Positions 7,902 through 15,564 of a stretch of DNA of 64,000 bases are shown piece by piece. Made by a program: the position numbers and the translations under genes. A model generated the notes under the pieces. It worked only from the letters and a program-made list of their open reading frames with translations. It had not been told where the DNA came from and searched no databases. This stretch comes from Aldehydirespirator sp965204415 (GTDB taxonomy: Bacteria > Actinomycetota > Acidimicrobiia > Acidimicrobiales > Aldehydirespiratoraceae): positions 62,001 to 126,000 of the forward strand of contig CBDBEL010000002.1 of the NCBI GenBank assembly GCA_965204415.1. The letters run 5' to 3'. Position 1 is the first letter of the stretch; every line of letters begins with the position of its first letter.

Positions 7902-8992
7902 GTGACGGTTTCGTCAGCCGGGAAGGCGATGACCGCCTTGGGGTCTATCGACAGGTCCACGGTGTCGCCCCGATCACCGAGCCGCTGGGGGGACTGGGCG
8001 ATGACCATGGTCCCGCCCGCGTCGATCTCGTGCTCGTAGGCCCCGCCCAGGAACTGGGCCAGCCTGATCTCGCCGGAGATGCTGGGCCGCGACGACCCCG
8101 CCTCGGCCAGGCTGAACCCGTCGGGGCGGATGGCCACGGCCACATCGGCGCCGGGCGCCATGGGCTCGGCGAGGGTGGCGGGCAGGGACCCTCCCAGGGC
8201 CTCGACCACGCTGTCGCCGGCCACCGTTCCGGCGACGATGTTCTTCACGCCCAGGAAGCGGGCCACCGTCAGCGACTCCGGCGACCGGTAGACCTCCTCG
8301 GGGGTGCCCTCCTGCAGCACCAGCCCGTGGTCCATCACCAGGATCCGGTCCGACATGGCCAGCGCCTCGGACTGGTCGTGGGTCACGTACAGCATGGTCA
8401 GCCCCAGCTCCAGGTGGAGCCGTTTCAGCTCGACCCGCATGTCCTCGCGCAGGCGGGCGTCGAGGTTCGACAGCGGCTCGTCGAGCAGCAGCAGAGCGGG
8501 ATGGCCCACGATGGAGCGGGCCACCGCCACCCGCTGCTGCTGCCCGCCCGAGAGCTGGTGCGGGAAGCGGTCGACGTACTCCTCCATGCGGACCGCCCGC
8601 AGGGCCTCGGTGACCCGGCCGCGGCGCTCGCTACGGGGCACCTTGCGGTAGCGCAGCGGGAAGGCGACGTTGGCGGCCACGCTCATGTGGGGCCACACCG
8701 CGTACGACTGGAACACCATGGACAGGTCGCGCCGCTCGGGCTGGACCAGGATCCGGCGCTCGGTGTCGTTGACGACCTTGCCGCCGATGGCCACCGCGCC
8801 GCGGGTCGGCGTCTCGATCCCTGCGAGGATCCGCAGGATTGTCGACTTGCCGCAGCCGCTCGGTCCCAGGAGGGTTACGAACTCTCCCGTGCGGATCGAG
8901 AAGCTGACACCCGCCAGCGCGGTGACCGCGCCGAACTTCTTGTGGAGGTCGTCGGCCCGCAGGGCGAGCTGATCCTCCACCGGTGATGTCAC
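7898..8992 (-). CDS. ABC transporter ATP-binding protein (importer, Fe3+/polyamine type)
   Basis: The 364-residue ATPase of the importer. Walker A GPSGCGKST, Q-loop FQSYAVWPH, signature LSGGQQQRVA, Walker B LLLLDEPLSNLDARLR and switch YVTHDQ are all intact. The C-terminal 120 residues form a TOBE-type domain, as in PotA/FbpC-like subunits. I chose GTG 8992 because it overlaps the binding-protein stop as GTGA, the coupling style of this operon; ATG 9007 or 9031 would give a longer start overlapping the previous gene. It energises uptake of the ligand bound by the upstream lipoprotein. Confidence 0.92.
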   Translation of the reverse strand: MTSPVEDQLALRADDLHKKFGAVTALAGVSFSIRTGEFVTLLGPSGCGKSTILRILAGIETPTRGAVAIGGKVVNDTERRILVQPERRDLSMVFQSYAVWPHMSVAANVAFPLRYRKVPRSERRGRVTEALRAVRMEEYVDRFPHQLSGGQQQRVAVARSIVGHPALLLLDEPLSNLDARLREDMRVELKRLHLELGLTMLYVTHDQSEALAMSDRILVMDHGLVLQEGTPEEVYRSPESLTVARFLGVKNIVAGTVAGDSVVEALGGSLPATLAEPMAPGADVAVAIRPDGFSLAEAGSSRPSISGEIRLAQFLGGAYEHEIDAGGTMVIAQSPQRLGDRGDTVDLSIDPKAVIAFPADETVT

Positions 8993-10383
8993 CTCAGGTC
9001 GAACCATTCCTTGGCTCGCTCGACGTACCACTCGGCGTTGTTGTTGTACTCCGCCTCAGCCTTGGGCGTGCCCAGGGCGAGGATCGTCGGCTTGCCCGCC
9101 GCGGCCAGGGCCGCTTCGGGATAGGGAGCGTCGGGCCATGCCGGTACCTGGCCGACGATGTTGGCCACCGCGGCCTGGCCTTCCTCGCTGATGATGTAGT
9201 TGACGAAGGCCTCGGCGTTCTCCTTGTTGTCGGAGGTGGCCGGGATGTTCACGGTGAAGCCCACCGTGATCACGAACTCCGGCGCCACCCACACGACCGG
9301 GGCGCCCTGGTCGATCGAGGGCTGCACGAAGTCGAGGTAGCACAGGCCGAGCACCGCGAAGTTGCCCTGCACCAGCTGCTGCTGGGCCGCGGTGTAGTCG
9401 GGCTGGAACACGACGTTGTTGGCGCCGTAGCCGGCCCAGAACTCTTCCCAAGTGTTCTCGTCCCACATCACCCGGGTCTCGATCATCATGTCGTGGGCGC
9501 CGCTGCCCACCTTGAGGATGTCCTGCATGACGATCTCGTCGCGGTACTGCGGATCGGCGAGGTCGCCCCAGGTCTCCAGCGGGTCGAGGCCCAGCTCCTC
9601 GATGCGCTCGGTGTTGTAGCAGATGCCCTCGAGCAGGGTCCCGTAGGTGTACCAGGCGCCCGATGCGGCCCGCAGGTCAGACGGGATGTTGCCCTTGTTG
9701 GGAGAGTCGAAGGCGTGCAGGTAGCCGAGGCTCTCCCAGATGCGGGAGAAGCCGTCCCAGCCGATGATCGCGATGTCGGCGTCGATGGTGCCGGCCTCGG
9801 ACTCGGTCATGAAGCGGTCGAACATCTCGGCGTCGTCGGAGCGGGTGTACTCCACCTGGATGCCCGGGTGGACCTCGTTGAAGGCGTCGATGAACGCCTC
9901 GGTCTGCTCGATGGTCCAGTCCGACCACCACACCAGCTCGCCCGACAGCTCCGGCATGGCCTCCTCCATCGGTTCTGCCATCGCGGCTTCGGCTGCGGCC
10001 TTCGCCTCCTCAGCCTCCGCCATGGCCGCCGCGGCCTCGGCTGCAGCCGCGGCTTCGGCCTCCTGGGCGGCGGCCAATTGAGCCTCAAGATCAGCGACCG
10101 CTGCGGAGTCGGCCCCGGCTTCGGCCATCGCGGCTTCGAGGGCCGCTTCAGCGTCTGCGGCGGCCGCAGCAGCCGCCTCAGCTTCGGCAGAGGCTTCATC
10201 CGCCTCGGCCTGGGCGTCCGCGGCGGCTGCGTCTGCGGCGGCTGCGTCCGCTTGGGCCTGGGCAAGCGCGGCGTCTGCGGCCGCGGTGTCGGGCTCGTCG
10301 TCGCCGCAGGCCGCGGCCACGAGTCCAAGCGCGAGAAGAACCGCTATCAGCCGGAAGCCCAGTCGGAACTGTCGTGATCTCAT
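8989..10383 (-). CDS. ABC transporter substrate-binding lipoprotein with coiled-coil stalk
   Basis: A 464-residue extracytoplasmic solute-binding protein, family 1/Fe3+-polyamine type. The signal sequence ends in a lipobox-like VAAAC (Cys26). Residues about 33-145 are an Ala/Glu/Asp-rich heptad-like stretch predicted to form a long helix or coiled coil. The binding domain begins near ELVWWSDWTIEQTEAF (residue 149) and continues to the end. ATG 10383 is preferred because GGGGGA lies just upstream. The importer has no enzyme in its own operon that would reveal the ligand; iron, a polyamine or a small organic anion are all possible. A 16-bp operator-like site lies 68 bases upstream. Confidence 0.9.
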   Translation of the reverse strand: MRSRQFRLGFRLIAVLLALGLVAAACGDDEPDTAAADAALAQAQADAAAADAAAADAQAEADEASAEAEAAAAAAADAEAALEAAMAEAGADSAAVADLEAQLAAAQEAEAAAAAEAAAAMAEAEEAKAAAEAAMAEPMEEAMPELSGELVWWSDWTIEQTEAFIDAFNEVHPGIQVEYTRSDDAEMFDRFMTESEAGTIDADIAIIGWDGFSRIWESLGYLHAFDSPNKGNIPSDLRAASGAWYTYGTLLEGICYNTERIEELGLDPLETWGDLADPQYRDEIVMQDILKVGSGAHDMMIETRVMWDENTWEEFWAGYGANNVVFQPDYTAAQQQLVQGNFAVLGLCYLDFVQPSIDQGAPVVWVAPEFVITVGFTVNIPATSDNKENAEAFVNYIISEEGQAAVANIVGQVPAWPDAPYPEAALAAAGKPTILALGTPKAEAEYNNNAEWYVERAKEWFDLR

Positions 10384-10450
10384 CGTTTCCCCCATCGGGA
10401 TCGCTTCAGCAGCGCCGGGCGACGCCGCTGTCAAGAATGCTCGCCGATGC

Positions 10451-10466
10451 TAAAGGTCAGACACTT
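10451..10466 (+). promoter_or_regulatory. Predicted operator A1 (FadR-type, GGTCAGAC core)
   Basis: TAAAGGTCAGACACTT is identical over 16 bases to the site beside the FadR-type regulator gene (14496-14511). It lies in the divergent region between the ABC importer operon and the alpha/beta hydrolase gene. The core GT-CAG-AC fits the GTnnnAC core of GntR-family operators and the GGTCnGAC half of the FadR site. Confidence 0.6.
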
Positions 10467-10561
10467 CGCAGTCAATCCGAGCGCACGCAGCCGTCGCCGG
10501 TGCGGGCATGCGCGGTTGTGGCAAGCTGAACGGATGGCCACCGGCGACCAGGAGCGCATCG

Positions 10562-11578
10562 ATGGGCGCAGCGTCTGAGACGCTCGACGAGGGGGTGGCT
10601 GGACTGCTCGAGCTGCTCGGCGGCCCCAGCGGGCCGCCGAGCCTGGAGGCGATGAGGGCCCGGCCGCCCGTCATCACCGAACTGAAGGGACCCCCCGAGC
10701 CGGTGGATCACGTCGCCGATCTCTCCATCGACGGTCCCGGCGGCGATCTCGGGCTGCGCCTCTACCGGCCCCGGTGCGTTGAACCGCCCCCACTGGTGGT
10801 CTACCTGCACGGAGGGGGCTGGGTGATCGGCGATCTCGACATCCAGGACAGCTTGTGCCGGGCCCTCGCCAACCGGGCCGGCTGCGCGCTGCTCTCCGTT
10901 GACTATCGCCTCGCTCCGGAGCACCCGTTCCCCGCGGCCGTGGAGGATACGTGGGCTGCTCTCGAGTGGGCCGCCGCCAACGGCGCCGACCTGGGCGTCG
11001 ACCCCCAGCGGTTGGGAATCGCCGGTGACAGCGCCGGGGGGCACCTGGCCGCGGTCGGCGCCCTCAGGTCCCGGGACCGGGGGAGTCCGAGACTCGGCGT
11101 GTGCGCGATGCTGTGCCCGATCACCGACTGCCGCACCGACGACCGGTCGATGCTGGAACTCGCCGAGGGGTACTTCCTGACCCGCGAGCGCATGGAGTGG
11201 TACTGGGACCAGTACGCCCCCGAGGGCGTCGACCGCACCGTCCCCGAGCTCAGCCCGCTGCGGGCCGACCTCGCCGGGCTGGCACCCGCGGTGGTGGTGA
11301 CCGCGGGACTCGACCCCCTCAGAGATCAGGGTGTCGACTTCGCCGGTGCCTGCTCTGCCGCGGGGGTGGACACGGTGCTGCTGCACCAGGCCGGGACCAT
11401 CCACGGATTCCTGGGGTTCCAGGCTGCGCTGCCCTCCTCACGGGGCGCACTCGACGAGGTGGCCGCGCTGATCGCCCGCCGCCTAGAGGCCGAGCAAGTA
11501 GGCGGGCGATCCGGGCCCATACGGCGCGAGGCCGTGGCCCGAGCGGCCCGTGAGCGCAGCGAACAAGAGCGGGAATGA
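10562..11578 (+). CDS. Alpha/beta hydrolase, hormone-sensitive-lipase family
   Basis: A 338-residue serine esterase/lipase of the HSL (family IV) type. The oxyanion-hole motif HGGGW is at residues 83-87, the nucleophile Ser157 sits in GDSAGG, the acid is probably the Asp of TAGLDPLRDQG, and the His is His281 in IHGFLGF. ATG 10562 is chosen because CAGGAG lies at good spacing. The last 30 residues (from about residue 308) are encoded by a dispersed repeat element, so the natural protein probably ended earlier in relatives. It is divergently transcribed from the ABC importer and shares operator A1, which suggests hydrolysis of an imported ester or lactone. Confidence 0.9.
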   Translation: MGAASETLDEGVAGLLELLGGPSGPPSLEAMRARPPVITELKGPPEPVDHVADLSIDGPGGDLGLRLYRPRCVEPPPLVVYLHGGGWVIGDLDIQDSLCRALANRAGCALLSVDYRLAPEHPFPAAVEDTWAALEWAAANGADLGVDPQRLGIAGDSAGGHLAAVGALRSRDRGSPRLGVCAMLCPITDCRTDDRSMLELAEGYFLTRERMEWYWDQYAPEGVDRTVPELSPLRADLAGLAPAVVVTAGLDPLRDQGVDFAGACSAAGVDTVLLHQAGTIHGFLGFQAALPSSRGALDEVAALIARRLEAEQVGGRSGPIRREAVARAARERSEQERE

Positions 11579-11600
11579 CACCGCTGTGACGCGACAGGCC
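11485..11600 (+). repeat. Dispersed repeat copy R1 (about 116 bp)
   Basis: The copy starts AGAGGCCGAGC and contains the core GAGGCCGTGGCCCGAGCGGC, then CGTGAGCGCAGCGAAC and AAGAGCGGGAA. It matches copies at 15394, 34544 and (minus strand) 58373. It runs from the coding end of the hydrolase across its stop codon into the gap before the Rieske gene, and it supplies the hydrolase C-terminus. Confidence 0.9.
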
Positions 11601-11641
11601 TGCACCTACCCGCGCCCGCCGCCTAGACACCGCCTGAGCGG

Positions 11642-12787
11642 TCAGCAGTCGCCGTCGGCGATCGCGTCGGCCAGCATCGTCATAAGGCGCCGCTGGAAGC
11701 CCCGGATGCGCAGCTCTAGGTAGTGCTGCGGTCCTGGCTCATAGAAGCGGGACCGCAGACCCCTCTGGACCTTCTCGCAGATGGCGTAGTCCTCGGCCTG
11801 CACCATCTTGAGCATCTCGAAGTCGGAGCGGTGGTCGGCGTCGGGATCGGGCGAGTAGTTCCACACCCTGGCCCGGCTCCGGCCCAGGCTGATCGGGTTC
11901 CACCACATGAGCGAGCAGCCGCCGTTGGGAAACGCGGCGATGAACCAGTTCGGGAACACCGAGTAGGCGACGGCCCCTAGGGCCTCGTTGCCGGAGAGAT
12001 GGGGCAGCACTGGCGTTGTGGCCAGCTGCTCGGGACTCCAGCGGGTCATCAGTCGCCCGGTGTGCTCCCAGATGTCCTCCTGGAGCGAGGCAGCGTCGGC
12101 GTAGCGGCCCAGGGAGTTGGCGTGCACGAACTCGAGGTGGTAGTCGCAGAAGGCGTTGTCCATCATGACTTTCCAGTTGGCGTTCACCTCGTCGTCGAGC
12201 ACGTAGGTCCTGGTCGCCGCCTCGAGATTGTGGCCACCGAGCTGGTCCGGCAGCGGGTGCATCCACTCGAGCAGCGGAACAGCGTCGCCGGACACGTTGA
12301 CGAACACGAACTGCGCCCACACATCCACGGCCACCTCCCGCAGGCCGTGGGCGCCGCGGTCCACGACCTCGTCGAAGCCACGCTGGTGGGGGATCGCGAC
12401 AAGGCGACCGTCGAGTTCGAAGGTCCACCCGTGGTAGGGGCAGACGAGGCGCCGCCCGCAGTTGCCGGTGCCCTCCACGAGCGTGCTGGCCCGGTGGGGG
12501 CACACGTTGGTGAAGGCCCTGAGCTCACCGTCGCGACCCCGGATCACGACCACCGGCTCATAGCCGACGGTCTCGGTGACGTAGTCGCCCGGCTCCTTGA
12601 GCTGGGACAGGTCGCCCACGAACACCCACGACCTTTCGAACGCCACCCGCATCTCCAGATCGAACAGCGGCTGGGAGAAGTAGCCGGCCGGGTCCATGAA
12701 GGAGTCTTCGGGGGGAGGCTCGATGGCGATGCCGTCGAAGACCACGGCCGGTGTCCGCCTGATGTCGGTGGTGGGCAGCGCGACCAT
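11642..12787 (-). CDS. Rieske [2Fe-2S] aromatic-ring-hydroxylating oxygenase, alpha subunit
   Basis: A 381-residue oxygenase component. The Rieske motif CPHRA (Cys96, His98) and CPYHGW (Cys116, His119) binds the [2Fe-2S] cluster. The mononuclear iron site is in DNAFCDYHLEFVH (two His, four residues apart). These enzymes hydroxylate or demethylate aromatic or N-methylated substrates and need a reductase, which is absent nearby. ATG 12787 is preferred to ATG 12793 because AAGGAGG then has normal spacing. It is the last gene of a minus-strand SDR-FAH-Rieske operon starting at operator A2. Confidence 0.92.
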   Translation of the reverse strand: MVALPTTDIRRTPAVVFDGIAIEPPPEDSFMDPAGYFSQPLFDLEMRVAFERSWVFVGDLSQLKEPGDYVTETVGYEPVVVIRGRDGELRAFTNVCPHRASTLVEGTGNCGRRLVCPYHGWTFELDGRLVAIPHQRGFDEVVDRGAHGLREVAVDVWAQFVFVNVSGDAVPLLEWMHPLPDQLGGHNLEAATRTYVLDDEVNANWKVMMDNAFCDYHLEFVHANSLGRYADAASLQEDIWEHTGRLMTRWSPEQLATTPVLPHLSGNEALGAVAYSVFPNWFIAAFPNGGCSLMWWNPISLGRSRARVWNYSPDPDADHRSDFEMLKMVQAEDYAICEKVQRGLRSRFYEPGPQHYLELRIRGFQRRLMTMLADAIADGDC

Positions 12788-12808
12788 CGTCATCCTCCTT
12801 GCCGATAC

Positions 12809-13678
12809 TCACTCTGTGAAGTGGGTGCGCAGCAGTCCCAGCTGGGGCGACTCGATCTCCACAACATCGCCGGCGCCGAGGAACTCCGGCGGCTCTCGCC
12901 AGTGCCCGACACCCGACGCCGTTCCTGTGAGGATTATGTCTCCTGGAAGCAGCGAGCACCCGAGACTGATCCGCGCAATGACGCGGGACACCGAGTTGAT
13001 CATCGAGGCGGCCCGGAACGACTGCTTCTGAACGCCGTTGACTCGCAGTTCCACGGCGATGTCGCGATAGTCGCCCACCTCGGCCGCGGAGACGATGCTG
13101 GGGCCCATCGGGCAGAAGCCGTCGAGCGACTTGCCCTTGTACCACTGCCCGAACATGCCGTGCTCCAACTGGAGATCACGGGCGCTGACGTCGTTGGACA
13201 GCGTGTAGCCGAAGACGTGGTCGAGGGCGTCGTCGACGGAGATGTTGCTGCCGCCCCGACCGATCACGACCGCGATCTCGGCCTCCCAGTCCACCCGGTT
13301 GCTGGCGGCGCGGTCGAGTTCCACGGTGGCGTCATGGCCCACCAGGCAGGTCCACGGCTTGGTGAACAGCACCGGCGCGTCGGGGACCTCAGATCCCTCG
13401 GGCCGCTTCCCCTCGTCGAAGTGGTCGCGGTAGTTGAGCCCGACGCAGAACATGTTGCGGGGTGTTCTCGGCAGCGGCGGGGCCAGGACCGCCCCGTCGG
13501 CGTTCTCGCCGCTCCCGGCGGCTGCCAGCGCCTCGACCCCGGCCCAGGCCTCGGGCCCGCTCTCTATCAGGTCGATGACACTCGGATGGCCGGCCTCGGC
13601 CAGCGGCGTGACGGTGCTGTCGGGGTGCAGGATCCCGGCGGTCTCGCCGCTAGGGGACTGCATCGTGACAAGGCGCAT
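12809..13678 (-). CDS. Fumarylacetoacetate hydrolase family protein
   Basis: A 289-residue FAH-family enzyme; such enzymes cleave C-C bonds of acylpyruvates or perform related hydrations or decarboxylations with a divalent metal. The N-terminal small domain is followed by FCVGLNYRDHFDEG (residue about 92), the metal-ligand region NRVDWEAEIAVVIGR (Glu pair and later Asp), and GYTLSNDVSARDLQ. GDIILTGTASGVG near the C-terminus is a family signature. AGGGAG precedes the ATG. In a pathway with an upstream SDR and downstream ring oxygenase it is a good candidate for the ring-cleavage product hydrolase. Confidence 0.92.
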   Translation of the reverse strand: MRLVTMQSPSGETAGILHPDSTVTPLAEAGHPSVIDLIESGPEAWAGVEALAAAGSGENADGAVLAPPLPRTPRNMFCVGLNYRDHFDEGKRPEGSEVPDAPVLFTKPWTCLVGHDATVELDRAASNRVDWEAEIAVVIGRGGSNISVDDALDHVFGYTLSNDVSARDLQLEHGMFGQWYKGKSLDGFCPMGPSIVSAAEVGDYRDIAVELRVNGVQKQSFRAASMINSVSRVIARISLGCSLLPGDIILTGTASGVGHWREPPEFLGAGDVVEIESPQLGLLRTHFTE

Positions 13679-13696
13679 TTCGAGGTCTCCCTGCTG

Positions 13697-14464
13697 TTAG
13701 TCGCCGAGGAGGTGGCAGTACGTGAACCCGCCGTTGGGGCTGATGATCTGGCCGGTCAGGTAGGCGGCCTCGTCCGATGCTAGGTACGCAGCCAGCGCGC
13801 CGATCTCGGCCGGGAATCCGAACCGCCCGGCCGGGACGTTCTCGGTGAGCGCCTCGATCCGTCCGGGCGGGGCCATCTCGTTGAGGGGCGACTCGGTGTA
13901 ACCGGGCGCGATGGCGTTGACGGTGACGCCGTCGGCTGCGACCTCGCGGCTGAACGACCGGACCAGCCCGTCGACGCCGCCCTTGCCTGCCGCGTAGTGG
14001 GCCTGGCGGGCCACGCCCTGAAGCGACGCGATCGACGAGAAGCAGATCACTCGCCCCCAGCCCTGCTCGATCATCGGGTTGACGGTGTGGCGGATCCCCA
14101 GGAAGGTGCCGTCGAGATGGATGGACAGCATGTGGCGCCACTGCTGGAAGCTCATGGTGGCGATCGGCTGCAACTCGCCGATGCCGGCCAGCAGGACCGC
14201 TATGTCGGGCGAGCCGACAGCCGTGGTGGCCTCAGCGACGCCGGAGACGACGCTGGCCTCGTCGGTGACGTCCATTCCCAGCCCGGCGAAGGCCTGACCC
14301 GGGTGGCGCTGGGCCAGTTCCTGGGCCACGCCCTCTGCGACGTCGGGACGCAGGTCGGTGATGGCCACCGATGCGCCCTGCTCCGCGAGGGCGGCTGCAA
14401 CGGCTTTCCCGAGACCGCCCGCTCCGCCGGTCAATAGCGCCGTTCGACCCTGAAGAGAGAACAC
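13697..14464 (-). CDS. SDR family oxidoreductase
   Basis: A 255-residue classical SDR. The dinucleotide motif is TGGAGGLG, the structural NAG position reads LLAGIGE, the catalytic Ser is in CFSSIAS and the YAAGK (YxxxK) pair is intact. The C-terminal LTGQIISPNGGFTYC is typical of FabG-like members. GTG 14464 is chosen because AGGAGG lies five bases before it. The gene heads the FAH-Rieske operon and is divergent from the FadR-type regulator, sharing operator A2. Confidence 0.92.
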   Translation of the reverse strand: MFSLQGRTALLTGGAGGLGKAVAAALAEQGASVAITDLRPDVAEGVAQELAQRHPGQAFAGLGMDVTDEASVVSGVAEATTAVGSPDIAVLLAGIGELQPIATMSFQQWRHMLSIHLDGTFLGIRHTVNPMIEQGWGRVICFSSIASLQGVARQAHYAAGKGGVDGLVRSFSREVAADGVTVNAIAPGYTESPLNEMAPPGRIEALTENVPAGRFGFPAEIGALAAYLASDEAAYLTGQIISPNGGFTYCHLLGD

Positions 14465-14495
14465 CGCTTCCTCCTGTGCCGGGTAACGGTCAGCG

Positions 14496-14520
14496 TAAAG
14501 GTCAGACACTTGAGGGTCAA
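14496..14520 (+). promoter_or_regulatory. Predicted operator A2 beside the FadR-type regulator gene
   Basis: The first 16 bases (TAAAGGTCAGACACTT) equal operator A1; they are followed by GAGGGTCAA. The site lies between divergent starts at 14464 (minus) and 14558 (plus), the usual place for an autoregulatory GntR site. The plus-strand minus-10 hexamer is 24 bases downstream. Confidence 0.62.
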
Positions 14521-14544
14521 AACGCGCCGCCGCCCGCCGGGGAC

Positions 14545-14557
14545 TAGCATCGCCGCC
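14545..14557 (+). promoter_or_regulatory. Minus-10 of a leaderless promoter
   Basis: TAGCAT (14545-14550) is followed by seven bases and then GTG 14558, which would place the transcription start at or next to the start codon. The same TAGCATCGCCGCC string precedes the MauE-like gene at 23379. Confidence 0.5.
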
Positions 14558-15376
14558 GTGACAGGGCCGGCACCGGGCACTGACGTGAAGACCGCACCCG
14601 AATCGACGCAGGAGGGGACACTCGACGAGCAGTCGGGCCTGCCCGTCAGCCGGGTGCTGCCCGCCTACCAGCAGGTCTCCAACCAGCTGCAGGAGCTGAT
14701 CATGAAGGGAACGCTCGCAGTGGGCGAGCGCCTCCCGGCCGAGGGTGAGATGGCCCTGCAGTTCGGGGTGAGCCGCAGCACGGTCCGCGAGGCGCTGAGG
14801 GGCCTGTCGTCGCAGAGCCTGGTCCACACCAAGCGCGGCGTGAACGGCGGGACGTTCGTCGCGGAGCCCAACCCGGAGCACGTCCAGACCTACCTGGAGA
14901 CCACCATCGGACTCCTGTCGGTCGCGGATGTGGTATCGGTCGACGAGATCCTCGAGGCTCGCGAGCTGATCGAGGTGCCCTCGGCCCGGCTGGCGGCCGT
15001 GCGGCGCGACGAGGACCAGCTCCAGCGCCTCAAGGCCACGCTGGACACGGGCGCCGAGGTCGATCTGGCCGCGGACTTCGAGGGACACAAGGACTTCCAC
15101 GTCGCAGTGATGGAGGCGTCGGGCAACCGGCTGCTGGAGGTGATCGCCCGACCGATGTTCAGCGTGCTCCGCACCAGGTTCATGCGGGATCGGGCCTCGC
15201 CGGAGTTCGGAGCCGCAGTCGACCGGGATCATCGGGACATCTGCGACGCCATCGCCGCGGGCGACGCGGAGGCATCGGCCCGGCTCATGCACAACCACCT
15301 CGAGCGACTGCGTTCCATGTACGAGCGCATAGACCGGGTCGCCCCTGCCGAGATTGATGTAGAAACCGCCCGCTGA
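14558..15376 (+). CDS. GntR-family transcriptional regulator, FadR/FCD subgroup
   Basis: A 272-residue regulator. An N-terminal tail of about 30 residues precedes a winged helix-turn-helix (QLQELIMKGTLAVGERLPAE to VSRSTVREALRGLSS and the wing GVNGGTFV). The C-terminal FCD domain has the helix EILEARELIEVPSARLAA and metal-site residues in DFHVAVMEASGN and near HRDI and HNHLE. FCD regulators respond to organic acids or acyl-CoAs. GTG 14558 is chosen for the leaderless promoter; GTG 14585 is possible. It probably controls the divergent SDR-FAH-Rieske operon and, through operator A1, the ABC importer and hydrolase. Confidence 0.9.
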   Translation: MTGPAPGTDVKTAPESTQEGTLDEQSGLPVSRVLPAYQQVSNQLQELIMKGTLAVGERLPAEGEMALQFGVSRSTVREALRGLSSQSLVHTKRGVNGGTFVAEPNPEHVQTYLETTIGLLSVADVVSVDEILEARELIEVPSARLAAVRRDEDQLQRLKATLDTGAEVDLAADFEGHKDFHVAVMEASGNRLLEVIARPMFSVLRTRFMRDRASPEFGAAVDRDHRDICDAIAAGDAEASARLMHNHLERLRSMYERIDRVAPAEIDVETAR

Positions 15377-15386
15377 GGCACAATTC

Positions 15387-15401
15387 CGGCCTCAGAGGCC
15401 G
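15387..15401 (+). terminator. Hairpin after the regulator gene
   Basis: CGGCCTC-A-GAGGCCG is a perfect short inverted repeat 11 bases after the regulator stop. There is no T-tract, so it may be a weak terminator or simply the left edge of repeat copy R2, whose first bases form the right arm. Confidence 0.3.
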
Positions 15402-15509
15402 AGCGAATAGGCGAGCGAACGCGGCCCATACGGCGCGAGGCCGTGGCCCGAGCGGCCCGTGAGCGCAGCGAACAAGAGCGGGAAAGACACCGCTGCGACA
15501 CGACAGGCC
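15394..15509 (+). repeat. Dispersed repeat copy R2 (about 116 bp)
   Basis: This copy reads AGAGGCCGAGCGAATAGGCG at its left end and then the shared core. It is intergenic, filling much of the 188-base gap between the convergent regulator and hydrolase genes. It aligns with R1 along its whole length, including the trailing GACACCGCTG and CGACAGGCC. Confidence 0.92.
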
Positions 15510-15564
15510 CTCACCTATTTGCGGGCGCTCTTAGCTTCGGGCGGCGGTCGGCGGCAGAGGCCGT

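Larger units (their letters stand above)
7762..7905. repeat. Tandem 59-bp repeat spanning the ATPase/permease gene junction
   Basis: Units start at 7762, 7821 and 7880 (the last is partial), giving two complete 59-bp units and part of a third. On the minus strand each unit carries an RTGACCGGCACC start site. The repeat therefore triplicates the translation start of the permease gene. The first and second units are nearly identical; the third differs by a few bases and has GTG in place of ATG. Confidence 0.92.

Noticed and set aside
9958..10300. A frameshift in the binding-protein gene, suspected from the Ala-rich stretch
   Set aside because: The frame is continuous with regular heptad-like AEA spacing and clear domains on both sides, so it is a real stalk.
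13697..15298. An extended N-terminus for the SDR gene reaching 15298
   Set aside because: The extra 278 codons lie opposite the FadR-type regulator and have no domain. AGGAGG before GTG 14464 gives a normal SDR start.
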